DNA from: Hibiscus mutabilis
Lineage: Eukaryota; Streptophyta; Magnoliopsida; Malvales; Malvaceae
DNA length: 64,000 nt
Assembly (NCBI GenBank): GCA_019671005.1
Contig: CM033741.1
Span: 5,022,001-5,086,000 of the forward strand
Reading direction: 5' to 3'
The notes under the pieces are model-generated. The model did no database searches. It was not told the DNA's origin and saw only the letters and a list, made by a program, of their open reading frames with translations. Position numbers and translations under genes: made by a program. Every line of letters begins with the position of its first letter. Position 1 is the first letter of the stretch. Shown piece after piece: positions 50,230-59,347 of the stretch.

Positions 50230-50800
50230 AAAAATTCGATTTCATTACAGTCAATAAACTTTTAATTCGATTTCATTACGTCCACTTAAAATGCTGTCGT
50301 GACACGTTAAAGTCTTTTTTCCACAAAAGAATCCTAATTTTTCGAATTTATAACCGTCACCAAGGTCAAAAATTCGATGAACGAATACATCACCGATCAA
50401 TCTCAAGTCCCAACGGTCGGAAGGATTCGTTTGACCGAAAGGTTTATAGTTTGATTTCAAGTTGATCTGACGGTTAACAATAAAAGATCGAAATGTTAAT
50501 TTTTAATTTCAATTGAAATTTTTAGTTCTAATTCACCAATGTTAATCGTCAGATTAACTTGAAACTAAACTATGTTAAACTTTTGGCAAAACGAATTTTT
50601 TCAATTGTTGGGATTCATTGACAATCGTTCTGTTAATTAAAATTTTAGTCTTGATAATAACTGTAAATTTAGAAATTATGGTTCTTTTTGGGAAGAAGAC
50701 TTTAACGTGGCGCACATCAATATTTCTTAACGGGGTTAACGACAGTGATAATAATGAATTAAATTAAAATTTTAGTGATTGTAATGAAATTTTTTTGATT
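50230..50800. mobile_element. Long inverted-repeat element, Mutator-like
   Basis: The left arm (TTTCATTACAGTCAATAAAC, then CACGTTAAAGTCTTTTTTCC, then TTGATTTCAAGTTGATCTGA) pairs with the right arm read backwards (TTTCATTACAATCACTAAAA, then CACGTTAAAGTCTTCTTCCC, then TAGTTTCAAGTTAATCTGAC). The arms are about 250-280 bp, so almost the whole element is an inverted repeat. Outer borders and target duplication are not resolved. The apparent minus-strand ORF 50251-50460 lies in the left arm and is not a gene. Confidence 0.65.
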
Positions 50801-51432
50801 TCAATGGCCAAAGTGAATACACCTTAAAAATTAGGTAATTACCAATGTAGTTTATCTTATTTTTTAATGTACAAAGGTGCATCCGCCCATGGTGGCAGTA
50901 TTAACCAAATTATGTCATTAATCTGTATGTTTTATGCACTTAGTCTGTATAATCTAATTTGGTCGATTTTAATTCATTTTACTTTTCAAATCTCAAAATT
51001 TCTACTTGGATCCAGACAGTACATCAACAAAATTACTACTAAATTTTAATTCGTGGTGTGAAAGTCTTGCTCTTTGGCAGCTGCATTTGTGTGCTTTCGT
51101 GGCATTTTTTGTAGAAGAAAAATGATAATTGGGTGGGAGGAAAAATAGATAAATCAAAGGCCTTGTTTTATTTTTATTTTTAGTTTGCATGCAAACAGAA
51201 TACACAAACGCGTACGACACCATGTATATATTACATGGGTTGACAGACATAATGTTGAAGGCCTTTTGTTTTACACTGTAACAGTCAACACACAAGGTAA
51301 TGAACATTGATTTAAGACATCCATTCCGACGAGCTATCGAATTTATTATACGGAGTAGCTGCCCTAATTAGAAAGCAGTTTATTATTTAATTTCGACAGC
51401 CTTACTAATACTAATCATGCCTTGCCTGCACA
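50801..51432. other. Spacer downstream of the JIP23-like gene
   Basis: No gene. It includes the 3' UTR of the minus-strand gene at about 51250-51432. Confidence 0.4.
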
Positions 51433-51993
51433 TTAATTTCCTTCTTCAGCTTTGAAAAAGGGTGCTTCAATGGATGCCTTCATTGTTGCGTTACGGTCCC
51501 TGGGAGCAATGTCGATTTCTAAATGGAAACCGAACTTATCAGTTTGATAGTTTGGACGCCCGTCCTTGTCGAGATGGCTTCTAATTTCACTCCATTGCAT
51601 AGGTATATCGATCAAATCAGTATACACCTGCACTTCATGTAACCACACACGTGTTAAGGAAAAGGAAAAGGAAAAGGAAAAGGAAAAGGAACGCAGCAAT
51701 ATAAATACCTTGCTGTCGGGACCTTCAGGGTTGCTCCAGGCAACCACCCACTTAAGCTCTTTAGCGTCATTGCCCTTAAATTTGTAGGCAAGACCACCCA
51801 CACAACCTGGAGTTTTGCCATCTCCTGAATCCGCACTCTGCTTAAACTCTCCTGTTCCCTGATCCAAAATTACGTCTGGGAAAGGCGGCACAGCCCCAAC
51901 CCAAATCTCATGGCTGACCAGGGTCATTGATTTACCTGAGGAGTTGCGAAGTTGGGCCTCTGTGTATTTTGTACTACCAAAGGAAGAAGCCAT
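51433..51993 (-). CDS. Small JIP23-like (23-kDa jasmonate-induced protein family) protein
   Basis: Two minus-strand exons, 51709-51993 and 51433-51627, give 159 residues. It begins MASSFGSTKYTEAQLRN. The core has SSGKSMTLVSHEIWVG, GGLAYKFKG, ELKWVVAWSNPEG and KVYTDLIDIPMQW. The order (NxSG-x-T-x-VxSHxW, then a Gly-rich strand, then WxxAWSxP, then YTxI) resembles jasmonate-induced protein 23. The role of that family is poorly known; jasmonate and stress induction is described. An in-frame ATG at 52050 would add 19 residues partly encoded by a CAGCA-type repeat. It is only 20 bp downstream of the TATA box (52061-52070), before the likely transcription start, so the second ATG was chosen. No signal peptide. 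Family assignment is moderate. Confidence 0.65.
   Translation of the reverse strand: MASSFGSTKYTEAQLRNSSGKSMTLVSHEIWVGAVPPFPDVILDQGTGEFKQSADSGDGKTPGCVGGLAYKFKGNDAKELKWVVAWSNPEGPDSKVFILLRSFSFSFSFSFSLTRVWLHEVQVYTDLIDIPMQWSEIRSHLDKDGRPNYQTDKFGFHLEIDIAPRDRNATMKASIEAPFFKAEEGN
51658..51690 (-). repeat. (AAAAGG)n in the JIP23-like intron
   Basis: About five and a half GGAAAA units on the plus strand. On the transcribed minus strand they form the pyrimidine-rich (CTTTTC)n tract upstream of the 3' splice site at 51628, so the microsatellite may serve as the polypyrimidine region. Confidence 0.85.
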
Positions 51994-52060
51994 GGCGCTA
52001 CCTTTCAAGGCTTGATTGTCCTCTGTTGCTGTGCTGTGCTGTGCTTCCATTGGCCTCCCC

Positions 52061-52070
52061 TCCTTATATA
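52061..52070 (-). promoter_or_regulatory. TATA box of the JIP23-like gene
   Basis: TATATAAGGA on the minus strand. A start about 30 bp downstream falls near 52035-52040, upstream of the ATG at 51993 but past the ATG at 52050. It therefore helps decide the translation start. Confidence 0.65.
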
Positions 52071-52198
52071 GACAGGAACATGCCTGCTCTGACTCTGCCT
52101 ACCATTTACCATCCTCCCTGCATTCATTTTTATTTATTTATTTATTTATCCCAATGCCCTTACCTATTATTTTGCTTTCTTACGTGTCTCTCTCATCC

Positions 52199-52835
52199 TC
52201 CCTGCATTCATTTTTATTTCTACTAGAAACATTTTACATGTGCCACCTTTCTATTAAAATATTCTAAATCTCATCCCACCCTCCCCGTAAATCAATCAAG
52301 TCATTCTTGTTAATGTTGACCATTGCGTGGCTAACTCAACAACCTAATATCTTTCAAACTACTTAGTTAAAAAACAAATCTAATTAATTTTTTCACAATC
52401 AAGAGCTCACTTGGATGTAACTTTTAAAAGAATAAAATTTAGTATGTAAATTAATAACGAAGGAACTGACGTGCCAATATTTTAATTGATATAATTATAT
52501 ATTTAATATTTAAATATTTCATTAATTTAGTTTAAATTCTAAATAACATAATAAATTTAACTCCACTCCACATTTACAAGGATACCTACTTACCATCATC
52601 ATTATTATATACAAAAAAATGCCAACTTATCCCTCCTATTCATTTTTATTCTTTAATCCAAATGGCCATACTTTGAATATGACTTGCAAATTTATCTCAG
52701 CACATACATACACATGTGTACATATATATTAGAATGGTTGGTTTCTGACATATCTATGTCATCTTCTCTACATTAATTTAATTGTAGTAGAAACATTTTA
52801 CACGTGCCTTCCGTTTTAAAATAAATTAACACGTA
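52199..52835 (-). repeat. Duplicated promoter blocks upstream of the JIP23-like gene
   Basis: TA(C/G)TAGAAACATTTTACA(T/C)GTGCC occurs at about 52219 and 52785. The longer flanking context of the distal copy (52640-52835) matches 49346-49560, and that of the proximal copy (ATTAAAATATTCTAAATCTCATCC) matches 49535-49560. So three partial copies of one upstream region remain. ACACGTGCC at 52800 contains a G-box-like CACGTG core, common in jasmonate- and ABA-responsive promoters. Confidence 0.65.
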
Positions 52836-53052
52836 TTTGATCAAATCTAAATTTTATGTATTGTCTTACCAATTTGTCTCGTATATAATTTTATTTTTTA
52901 TTTTTAATAATTGAATTAGAATTTTTAATTTTAACAAAAAATATTAAATGAAAAAAACCCAATTCAAGCATATATACTAAATTATAATAACCAAATTTTT
53001 AATTCACTTTTAGTAAGGTCATTTCCGTTAATTTATGTTAGAAGATGATGAT

Positions 53053-53708
53053 CGGAGGTGTTCAAAAATATCCGACCAGAATTACCCAACACGCATACCC
53101 GATTAAAAATTACCAGGTATTTTTAATGAAAATACCCAAATTTTCGGCTCGGGTGCCCAACCTGCTAATTTTTCAGGGTGTTCGGGTCGGGCCCGGGTCA
53201 CAAAATGTCCTTTATTCGGGTACCCGATACCCGGTTTGAGTATTATTATATTTTTTATTGTTTTATTAAAACACATCGTTTTGAACATTAAATTACTTAT
53301 TTCTTTTGTAAACAGAAACATTTGCTTAGCTGGGCGATTGGAATAGGCTAGCACAGTTTTGATCGAATTATTTGAATAGCACACTGCTGTATAGAATTGT
53401 TGCAGGTTTTCTGCTTTATAATTAATATTATAACTTAAAATTTAGTATACAAGAAAACATATTACTAAAATTTTAAAATCATTATACAAATAAGCAGATT
53501 ATCAAAATTCTAAAATAGCATGACTTTGAATATTGATAAAAATATTTTACATCTTAAATATAAGGAAAGTTGAGAAGCAAACATTCCCTTGACTTTTATG
53601 GACTTGAAATTTTCGGGTTTTACGGGTACCCAGTTTTATGGACCGGATAACAGGCTTAGGCTTTAATACCCGAAATTTTTGAGTATCCGGATATGAATAC
53701 CCCTAACT
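53053..53708. mobile_element. Possible hAT-like remnant with GGGTACCCG-rich ends
   Basis: The left end GGAGGTGTTCAAAAATATCC and the reverse-complemented right end TTAGGGGTATTCATATCCGG are similar. Both subterminal regions are rich in CGGGTACCCG-type motifs (53150-53235 and 53613-53700). This plan is common in plant hAT-derived repeats. No transposase frame and no clear 8-bp duplication. Bases 52836-53052 hold nothing recognisable. Confidence 0.4.
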
Positions 53709-53742
53709 GATGTGAGACTTTAGTTTTCCTTCTTTCTCTCCT

Positions 53743-54075
53743 TTACCTTACAATCCCACCCACAGATTTCATGCTTGATTTGGATTTATTGCTGCTGCTA
53801 TGATTTGAAACTGATGACTTCTCCTTTGTCTGCTTCTTGGCACTTCCAGAGACGTAGGGAGATGATTTAAGAAACCAAAGAAACGTTTCCTGCATCAAAG
53901 ATTGCATATGTTTACAAAGACATATTAAGATTTTTCCATGCATATTGCTCAACGGTGGGAAATTGCAGCGGGTAAGGGGAAAAAAATTATACATGTCAGT
54001 TCTATTGAAACCAAACCTAGCACCAAAATAGTGAGCCAACCAGGCATCGTGTGGTAATGGAGGAGGATTCTTGTC
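53743..54075 (-). pseudogene. Possible relic of a 3' gene end
   Basis: On the minus strand an exon-like stretch (54023-54065) reads NPPPLPHDAWLAHYFGA between AG and GT signals. A second (53751-53890) reads ETFLWFLKSSPYVSGSAKKQ and then a Ser/Lys-rich tail. Their phases do not join cleanly, and no start exon is found upstream. I do not recognise the family. It may be the remains of a gene lost next to the ARR relic. Confidence 0.3.
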
Positions 54076-54322
54076 GATTAGAAGTAGGATAAATGGGGTT
54101 TACTCATAGGTTTAAAATATTAAACCGGATAACTCGATTAAACTGGTTGCATTGAGAATCCAAATTCTAAAATCTATCCTTATTTCATTTAATATTTCAA
54201 TGTAAAAATTTCTAAAATCTCTCATTACATTCATACATCTCTTTCTTGTGAGCTTGTTTATTGGTCTGGTCTCTTGTACTAAATTGATGACCAGTTTTTA
54301 TGCTATTTTGTGTCCTTAATAA

Positions 54323-54706
54323 ATGTTGTATCAAAGCATGGATTGCGGCTGTTCCGGCGACATGACGGCGGAGTTCGGAGACGAATCCCATGTCTTAGCG
54401 GTGGATGATAACCTCATCGATAGAAAACTGGTGGAGAAATTACTCAAGAACTCCTCCTGTAAAGGTACATTATGTTGTTTTAATCCATTATTTTGGACCA
54501 TTCTGCAAAGAATTTTGTTTTGGGGTTTCTTCATTTTTTTTTTTTTTACTTTTATGTTTTGCTGCAGTAACAACCGTAGAAGATGGGATTTTTTTACGTT
54601 AAGATTTTGTATTGTATTCAACAGGTGCTTACAAAAAGGTGCTCATATGTTCATGCTGAAGCCCCTGAAACAGTCGGACGTTAAGCAATTGAAATGCAGA
54701 AGCTGA
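54323..54706 (+). pseudogene. Type-A response regulator (ARR16/17-like) with receiver core deleted
   Basis: Exon 1 (ATG at 54323 or 54338, to 54465) encodes a receiver start with the acidic pocket: SHVLAVDDNLIDRKLVEKLL. A GT/AG intron follows, and exon 2 at 54569 continues VTTVEDG, then stops. From about 54617 another frame gives the end of the domain, NRCLQKGAHMFMLKPLKQSD, with the conserved Lys in LKPL. About 60 residues are missing, including the phospho-accepting Asp. A small internal deletion joined the middle of exon 2 to the last exon, so no phosphorelay protein can be made. ARR16/17-type genes lie near RPS26 and Mn-SOD in Arabidopsis as I recall, which supports the identity. Confidence 0.85.
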
Positions 54707-56270
54707 AATTTAGGACAAAATTAGGCATTGTATCAGAAACATTTTTCTAAAAATTGAAATTATCTTTCAGATGCAAATTGGTCCTGTTTTTGTTTTTTGT
54801 AATCGGGAGTGAAGTTCAACTCTTTTATGTACCAAGTTATGACCTTTGTAGTAAAAAAAATAATTTGTTATTTAGTGTATAGAATTTTTGTGACGTTGAT
54901 GAATCGAATAAATAATATCCATTAAAAATTAAATTTACTTTTTTTGGAAAAAAATAAAACTAATTAAAATGCATCATTTTTTTCAATAATATTTGCGTTC
55001 ACAATGTTAAATTAAGAGCATTTAATTGGAGGTGGGATTCCCTGCACATTTTTATAACTATTTGTATGATTAATTTTTTTTAATAATTCAACTGTTATAT
55101 TTCATATTTTATTAATATAAATCATATAATTTAAATTTTAAATAAATTTAAAATGTATTGATGAAGATAGTAGGTTAGTAGACCAATATGATAAAGATAT
55201 CAAATTAATTCAAAATTTTACATACAGTAAATATGATTATATTTTCAAATCCAATAGTCAAATTATTAAAAAAAACTAACGACACAAAAATATGTAAAAT
55301 CAAATGTAACTTTACACTCATATAAATAAATTATCTTCTTCTGATTAATATTTCTCTGAATAAAGTGACTACTATTAAAATTAAAATTTAAAATTTAAAA
55401 TAAAAACTATTAAGTTCCACCTTGGTATAAAATGCAAGTATCATTAATTAAAAAATTCCAATTAAAAATCATTTATTTCTATATATATTTACGGATGTCA
55501 ATGGGACGGATTACATAGGATTCGTTCTACTTTGCACTCAATTAAACGGGGATAGATATAAGTTTCGTAGATGGTGGGGGCAGGAACAGATACAAAAATT
55601 AGATCTGTCGTAGGTGGTGGGACATGCATGGGTATGACCTATAGTTGTACACAACCCATCACCACCCGCCCCGCTTCATCTTCACTCACCTAGTATATAT
55701 AATAAGTATTTCATACTTGTTTTCATCCTCACCCACCCAACATACATATGTAGCTCACAAGGCATGGATGATTTTGAGTTTTGTACTCGCAACAAATCGC
55801 AGGGCGAAAATAAATATAAAAATTCTTGAAGGAGATAGATGCGCAAGAGAGATGCGCAAGAGAAAATTAATTTGTTCATGGGCGGAAGGAGCCCCAAAAA
55901 ATTTAAGAATTTTTTAGTGTATATTTTATATAAATATGTATATATATATATATATATAAGAGAATTGACACCATTTTAAAAAGAGATTGAAATTAATACT
56001 CGTCATTCCATTTCGTTCATTTTTAATAAAATTAAATTAACATTCAAAATTTTGACACTACAAATAAATTTTTTTGACTCTTCCCCTTAATGAATTTGAA
56101 TAATATTCAAATATATTTTTGTAAAGTTGAATTTGTTTATTATATTTGTCACTTCTCATACTAACCCACGTTTTGTCATTTTAGTGTATATTTCTCTCTC
56201 TCTCTATATATATATTCATGAATCGATGGTTGGATTTAGTAAACAACTGTATTAGATATTTATATAATTT
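54707..56270. other. AT-rich spacer
   Basis: No gene. Bases 55495-55690 contain G/C-rich TE-like sequence (CAATGGGACGGATTACATAG; CACCACCCGCCCCGC). A (TA)n run lies at about 55937-55958 and short CT/TA runs near 56190-56212. Confidence 0.5.
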
Positions 56271-56278
56271 TAAAAAAA

Positions 56279-56411
56279 TAATAGTTTAAAGGTGATTATA
56301 AGATAGTATCTGGTCATAGATGCGCATACATCTTATAGACAAAGTAATTTGAACTTATGTCTCTTAGAATAAACATCATCCTTTTTTTCAGTAGAATACT
56401 TGTTAGATTCT
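56279..56411. repeat. Dispersed repeat, SINE-like, copy B
   Basis: Matches 13866-14011: AATAGTTTAAAGGTGATTAT, then ATAGACAAAGTAATTTGAAC, then ATACTTGTTAGATTC. The middle block resembles a Pol III box B region. The copies are too diverged to judge insertion borders. Confidence 0.5.
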
Positions 56412-56644
56412 TATGTACATAATTATTTTTGAATCGCGAGCAAATATTATTTTAGGGAGTATCATGTGAATCAAAAATATTATTTTTATATTAGAAACTA
56501 ATATTTACATAAAAATAATTAAATATTTTATTTTACTGGAAATTTTACGAGCATTATCTATCTAAATAAAATATGAGATGCAATAAATGGCTTAAATAGA
56601 TATAGATCCTATTAAAATTAAATCACTCATGTATGTATATATGG

Positions 56645-56905
56645 ACAAAAATTATGTCCTTTTTCAGTGCCTTTTTATGCTCGACATTAAAAAAATTAAA
56701 TTTTAAGCTTTAATTCTAAATTTTAAATCATAAACTCTACACCTATCTTCGGTTCAAAAAAAATACACCCTACCTCTAATTCTTTACCCTAATTATAAAC
56801 CCTAACTTTAATCCATAAACTTAAACCCCAAACCTAATTTTTTAATGTAAAGACATAAAGAGGGGCACCAAACAGGCAGAGAATTTCTATTCGTATGAAT
56901 TATGA
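56645..56905. mobile_element. MITE-like unit with CCCTAAA-rich core
   Basis: The left end (AATTATGTCC, then GTGCCTTTTTATG, then GACATTAAAAAAATTA) pairs with the reversed right end (GAAATTCTCTGCC, then GTGCCCCTCTTTATG, then TACATTAAAAAATTA). The core holds degenerate AAACCCTAA units. No ORF. Confidence 0.5.
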
Positions 56906-56943
56906 TATAAGGGGTTCACTCACGTTTTATATGCTATAAAAAA

Positions 56944-57775
56944 AGGCTTAATAGTCAGATTGGTGCCCAAAGCATACTCGTTTTTTCTATTTTGGTGCCT
57001 AACATTTTTTTTGTTCACTTTGGTGCCTAACGTTACATTCCGTAACTCAGTTTAGATTTTACCATCACAGATGTTAGATTTTGGCGTTAACTGCAACATG
57101 TTAGCTTCTTAAAATTCCATAATTATATTTAAAAATAAATAAAAAATAATACTTTTGAAAAAAAACCCCCAAAAATTAACCTAAAATTTTCAAATAATTC
57201 CTAAATAGTTCTCAAATCCCTAAACCTTCCAAATCCATCCACTATCACCGCGTTGGTCGCGTTTCCGGCAACGAAATGAAACGTTATTCCCTCGCCGAAC
57301 GACCCACACATCGCTCATCGTTCGTTATGCCTATGTTTGTCGTGAATTATTTGAATGAACTATTTGACGATTTTGACGTTTCACACGACGTAGATCGATT
57401 TTCGGCGACAAGATGATGAGGTAGATGGTTGTGATGGTCCAACGACGGATGTGATAGGCGGCGACGTGGTAATCGGCGGCGAGATCATCCCAAATCGGGA
57501 TTTATGGTTTGGGTATTAGGGATTTCAAATTTTGGGGCTATTTTATGAAATTTGGGGCTATTTTTAATTTTTAATTTTATTTATTTTTAAATATAATTCT
57601 GGAATTTTAAGAAGCTGACACGTGGTACTTAACGGCAAAAATCTAACGTATGGGACGGTAAAACCCAAACTGAGTTACGGAATGTAAAGTTAAGCATCAA
57701 AGTGGACCGAAAAAACATTAAACACCAAACTGGAAAAACAGGTATACATTAGGCACCTTTCTGGCTATTAAACCC
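56944..57775. mobile_element. Mutator-type element with long ends, GC-rich core and 9-bp target duplication
   Basis: The 832-bp element has inverted ends of about 200 bp: AGGCTTAATAGTCAGATTGG on the left, GGGTTTAATAGCCAGAAAGG on the right when reversed. Both run through ACATTCCGTAACTCAGTTT and AGCTTCTTAAAATTCCA. A perfect 9-bp duplication TATAAAAAA lies at 56935-56943 and 57776-57784. The interior 57235-57490 is clearly GC-richer than anything nearby (CCGGCAACGAAATG, GGCGGCGACGTGGTAATCGG). That contrast fits captured host sequence (Pack-MULE), though I cannot name the source. No long ORF. Confidence 0.85.
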
Positions 57776-57789
57776 TATAAAAAATTATC

Positions 57790-58270
57790 AGTTCGATGTA
57801 AAAATTATAACCATATATATTCAAAAAATAATATTTTTGATAAATATAATAATAATAATAATAAATTTATTTTAAACTTTACGTGTATAAGAAATATGTT
57901 TATAATATAAAATCTTAAAATTATTTGCTAAAATATTAATCTTAAACAAAATTATAAAAGTGAGTAAAATTTATGTATAGTAAATTTTTGAAAGGGTCCA
58001 AGAACAGACATGATCGAAATCATGTCAGATGCAATGTATCAATCAAAATGATTTTTGATTATACAGATAACATGGGAAATGATCTGTACAAAATCAACAT
58101 TATCTGCTGACGCCTTGTTCATTATTAGGGGAAAACTCCTGATTGGTGGAGCAATCCCCTCCTCTAATTATGCTTTCTCATTTATTTTAATATACATATA
58201 ATAATATATTAATATATATAATTAATAAATAAAATATTTATATTAAATAAAAATTATATTGTTAATAATA
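57790..58270. other. AT-rich spacer
   Basis: Very AT-rich, including an (ATA)n run at about 57847-57862. No gene. Confidence 0.5.
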
Positions 58271-58279
58271 TTAAATATA

Positions 58280-58740
58280 TAAATGATTAACATATTATTA
58301 TAAAAATTAAAAAAGTTAAATTTCAAAAAAACCCTAAAATTTACAAAATTTACAAAAAAACTCCAAAATCCACCAAAACATTAAACTCTAACATATAAAC
58401 CCTAAATTATAAATCCTAAAGACTAAAACCATAAACACATTAGCAGCCAAAATGGATGGATTTAGGGTTTAAGCTTTAAGATTTTGGTGAATTTTTTGAT
58501 TTTTTTGTAAATTTTGGAAATTTTAAATTTTTTTAAAATCAATTTTTTAGTTTTTATAATAATATATTATTTGTTTACCTATTTTAATATTATTTGTTTA
58601 TGAATAAATTTTAGAGTTTAAGGTTAGGATTTATGAATTTAGGGTTTAAGGTTTATGGCTTTGTTAGATTTTGGGCTTTTTGTTTACCTATTTTAATATT
58701 ATTTGTTTATGAATAAATTTTTGAGTTTAAGTTTTTAATT
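58280..58740. repeat. Fold-back repeat with CCCTAAA motifs plus a 111-bp duplication
   Basis: The left arm (TATTATTATAAAAATTAAAA, then AATTTACAAAAAAACTCCAA, then CCACCAAAACATTAAAC) is complementary to the right arm at about 58465-58568, around a centre near 58450. The right side also contains a two-copy direct repeat of about 111 bp (TTTGTTTACCTATTTTAATA at about 58570 and 58680). Confidence 0.65.
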
Positions 58741-58929
58741 TTATAATAATATATTTATCTATTTAATATTATTTATAATTTAAAAAATATGTATATATTT
58801 ATATTTTATTTATTATTAATATATTTCTAATATATTTATATTAGAAATAATATATTTATATTATTTATATAAAATAATATTATTTATATGATAAACTGCA
58901 GTTTGACATGTATATTATTTGTGCTAAAA

Positions 58930-59015
58930 ATAAATAAAGATGTTACGTTAGTTTAGTAGTTAATAGTTTGTCATTGATTTTGAAAGTTTTAAGTTCAAAT
59001 CCTATTGAGTACATT
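58930..59015 (+). repeat. SINE-head-like fragment
   Basis: GTTAGTTTAGTAGTTAATAG followed by TTTTAAGTTCAAATCC has the spacing and wording of Pol III boxes A and B in plant tRNA-derived SINEs. No body or tail is clear. Confidence 0.35.
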
Positions 59016-59347
59016 TTTTATATATTTTCCCTCATGCAAATCGACTTCGTTTTGAGCCATTTAATATCAAAATAGCGACATTAAAATAATGTCGTTTTGG
59101 TCCAGCATCTAAATTATCATGTCGTTGAGGAGTTAACGACGTGGTAGTATAAACAAGTCAAAAAAATAAAATTTGATGACAAATTTAAACCAATTAAAAG
59201 GTTGATAGTAAAAGCAGGTCGACTCAATAATTTGGTAGTACCTGACATAGTTTACCCAAAAATAATTATAAATATAAACTATTTAAGCAAATATCCAACA
59301 TCAGTCGTTCATTCCTCACTGTGGCTGCTGCCTGCAACATTGCAGAA

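Noticed and set aside
52048..52050. First ATG of the JIP23-like ORF as the start
   Set aside because: It is only 20 bp from the TATA box, so it probably lies upstream of the transcript start; the second ATG matches the family start better.
59321..59347. Upstream GTG start for the PPR protein
   Set aside because: Plant nuclear genes start at ATG; the first in-frame ATG is 59348.
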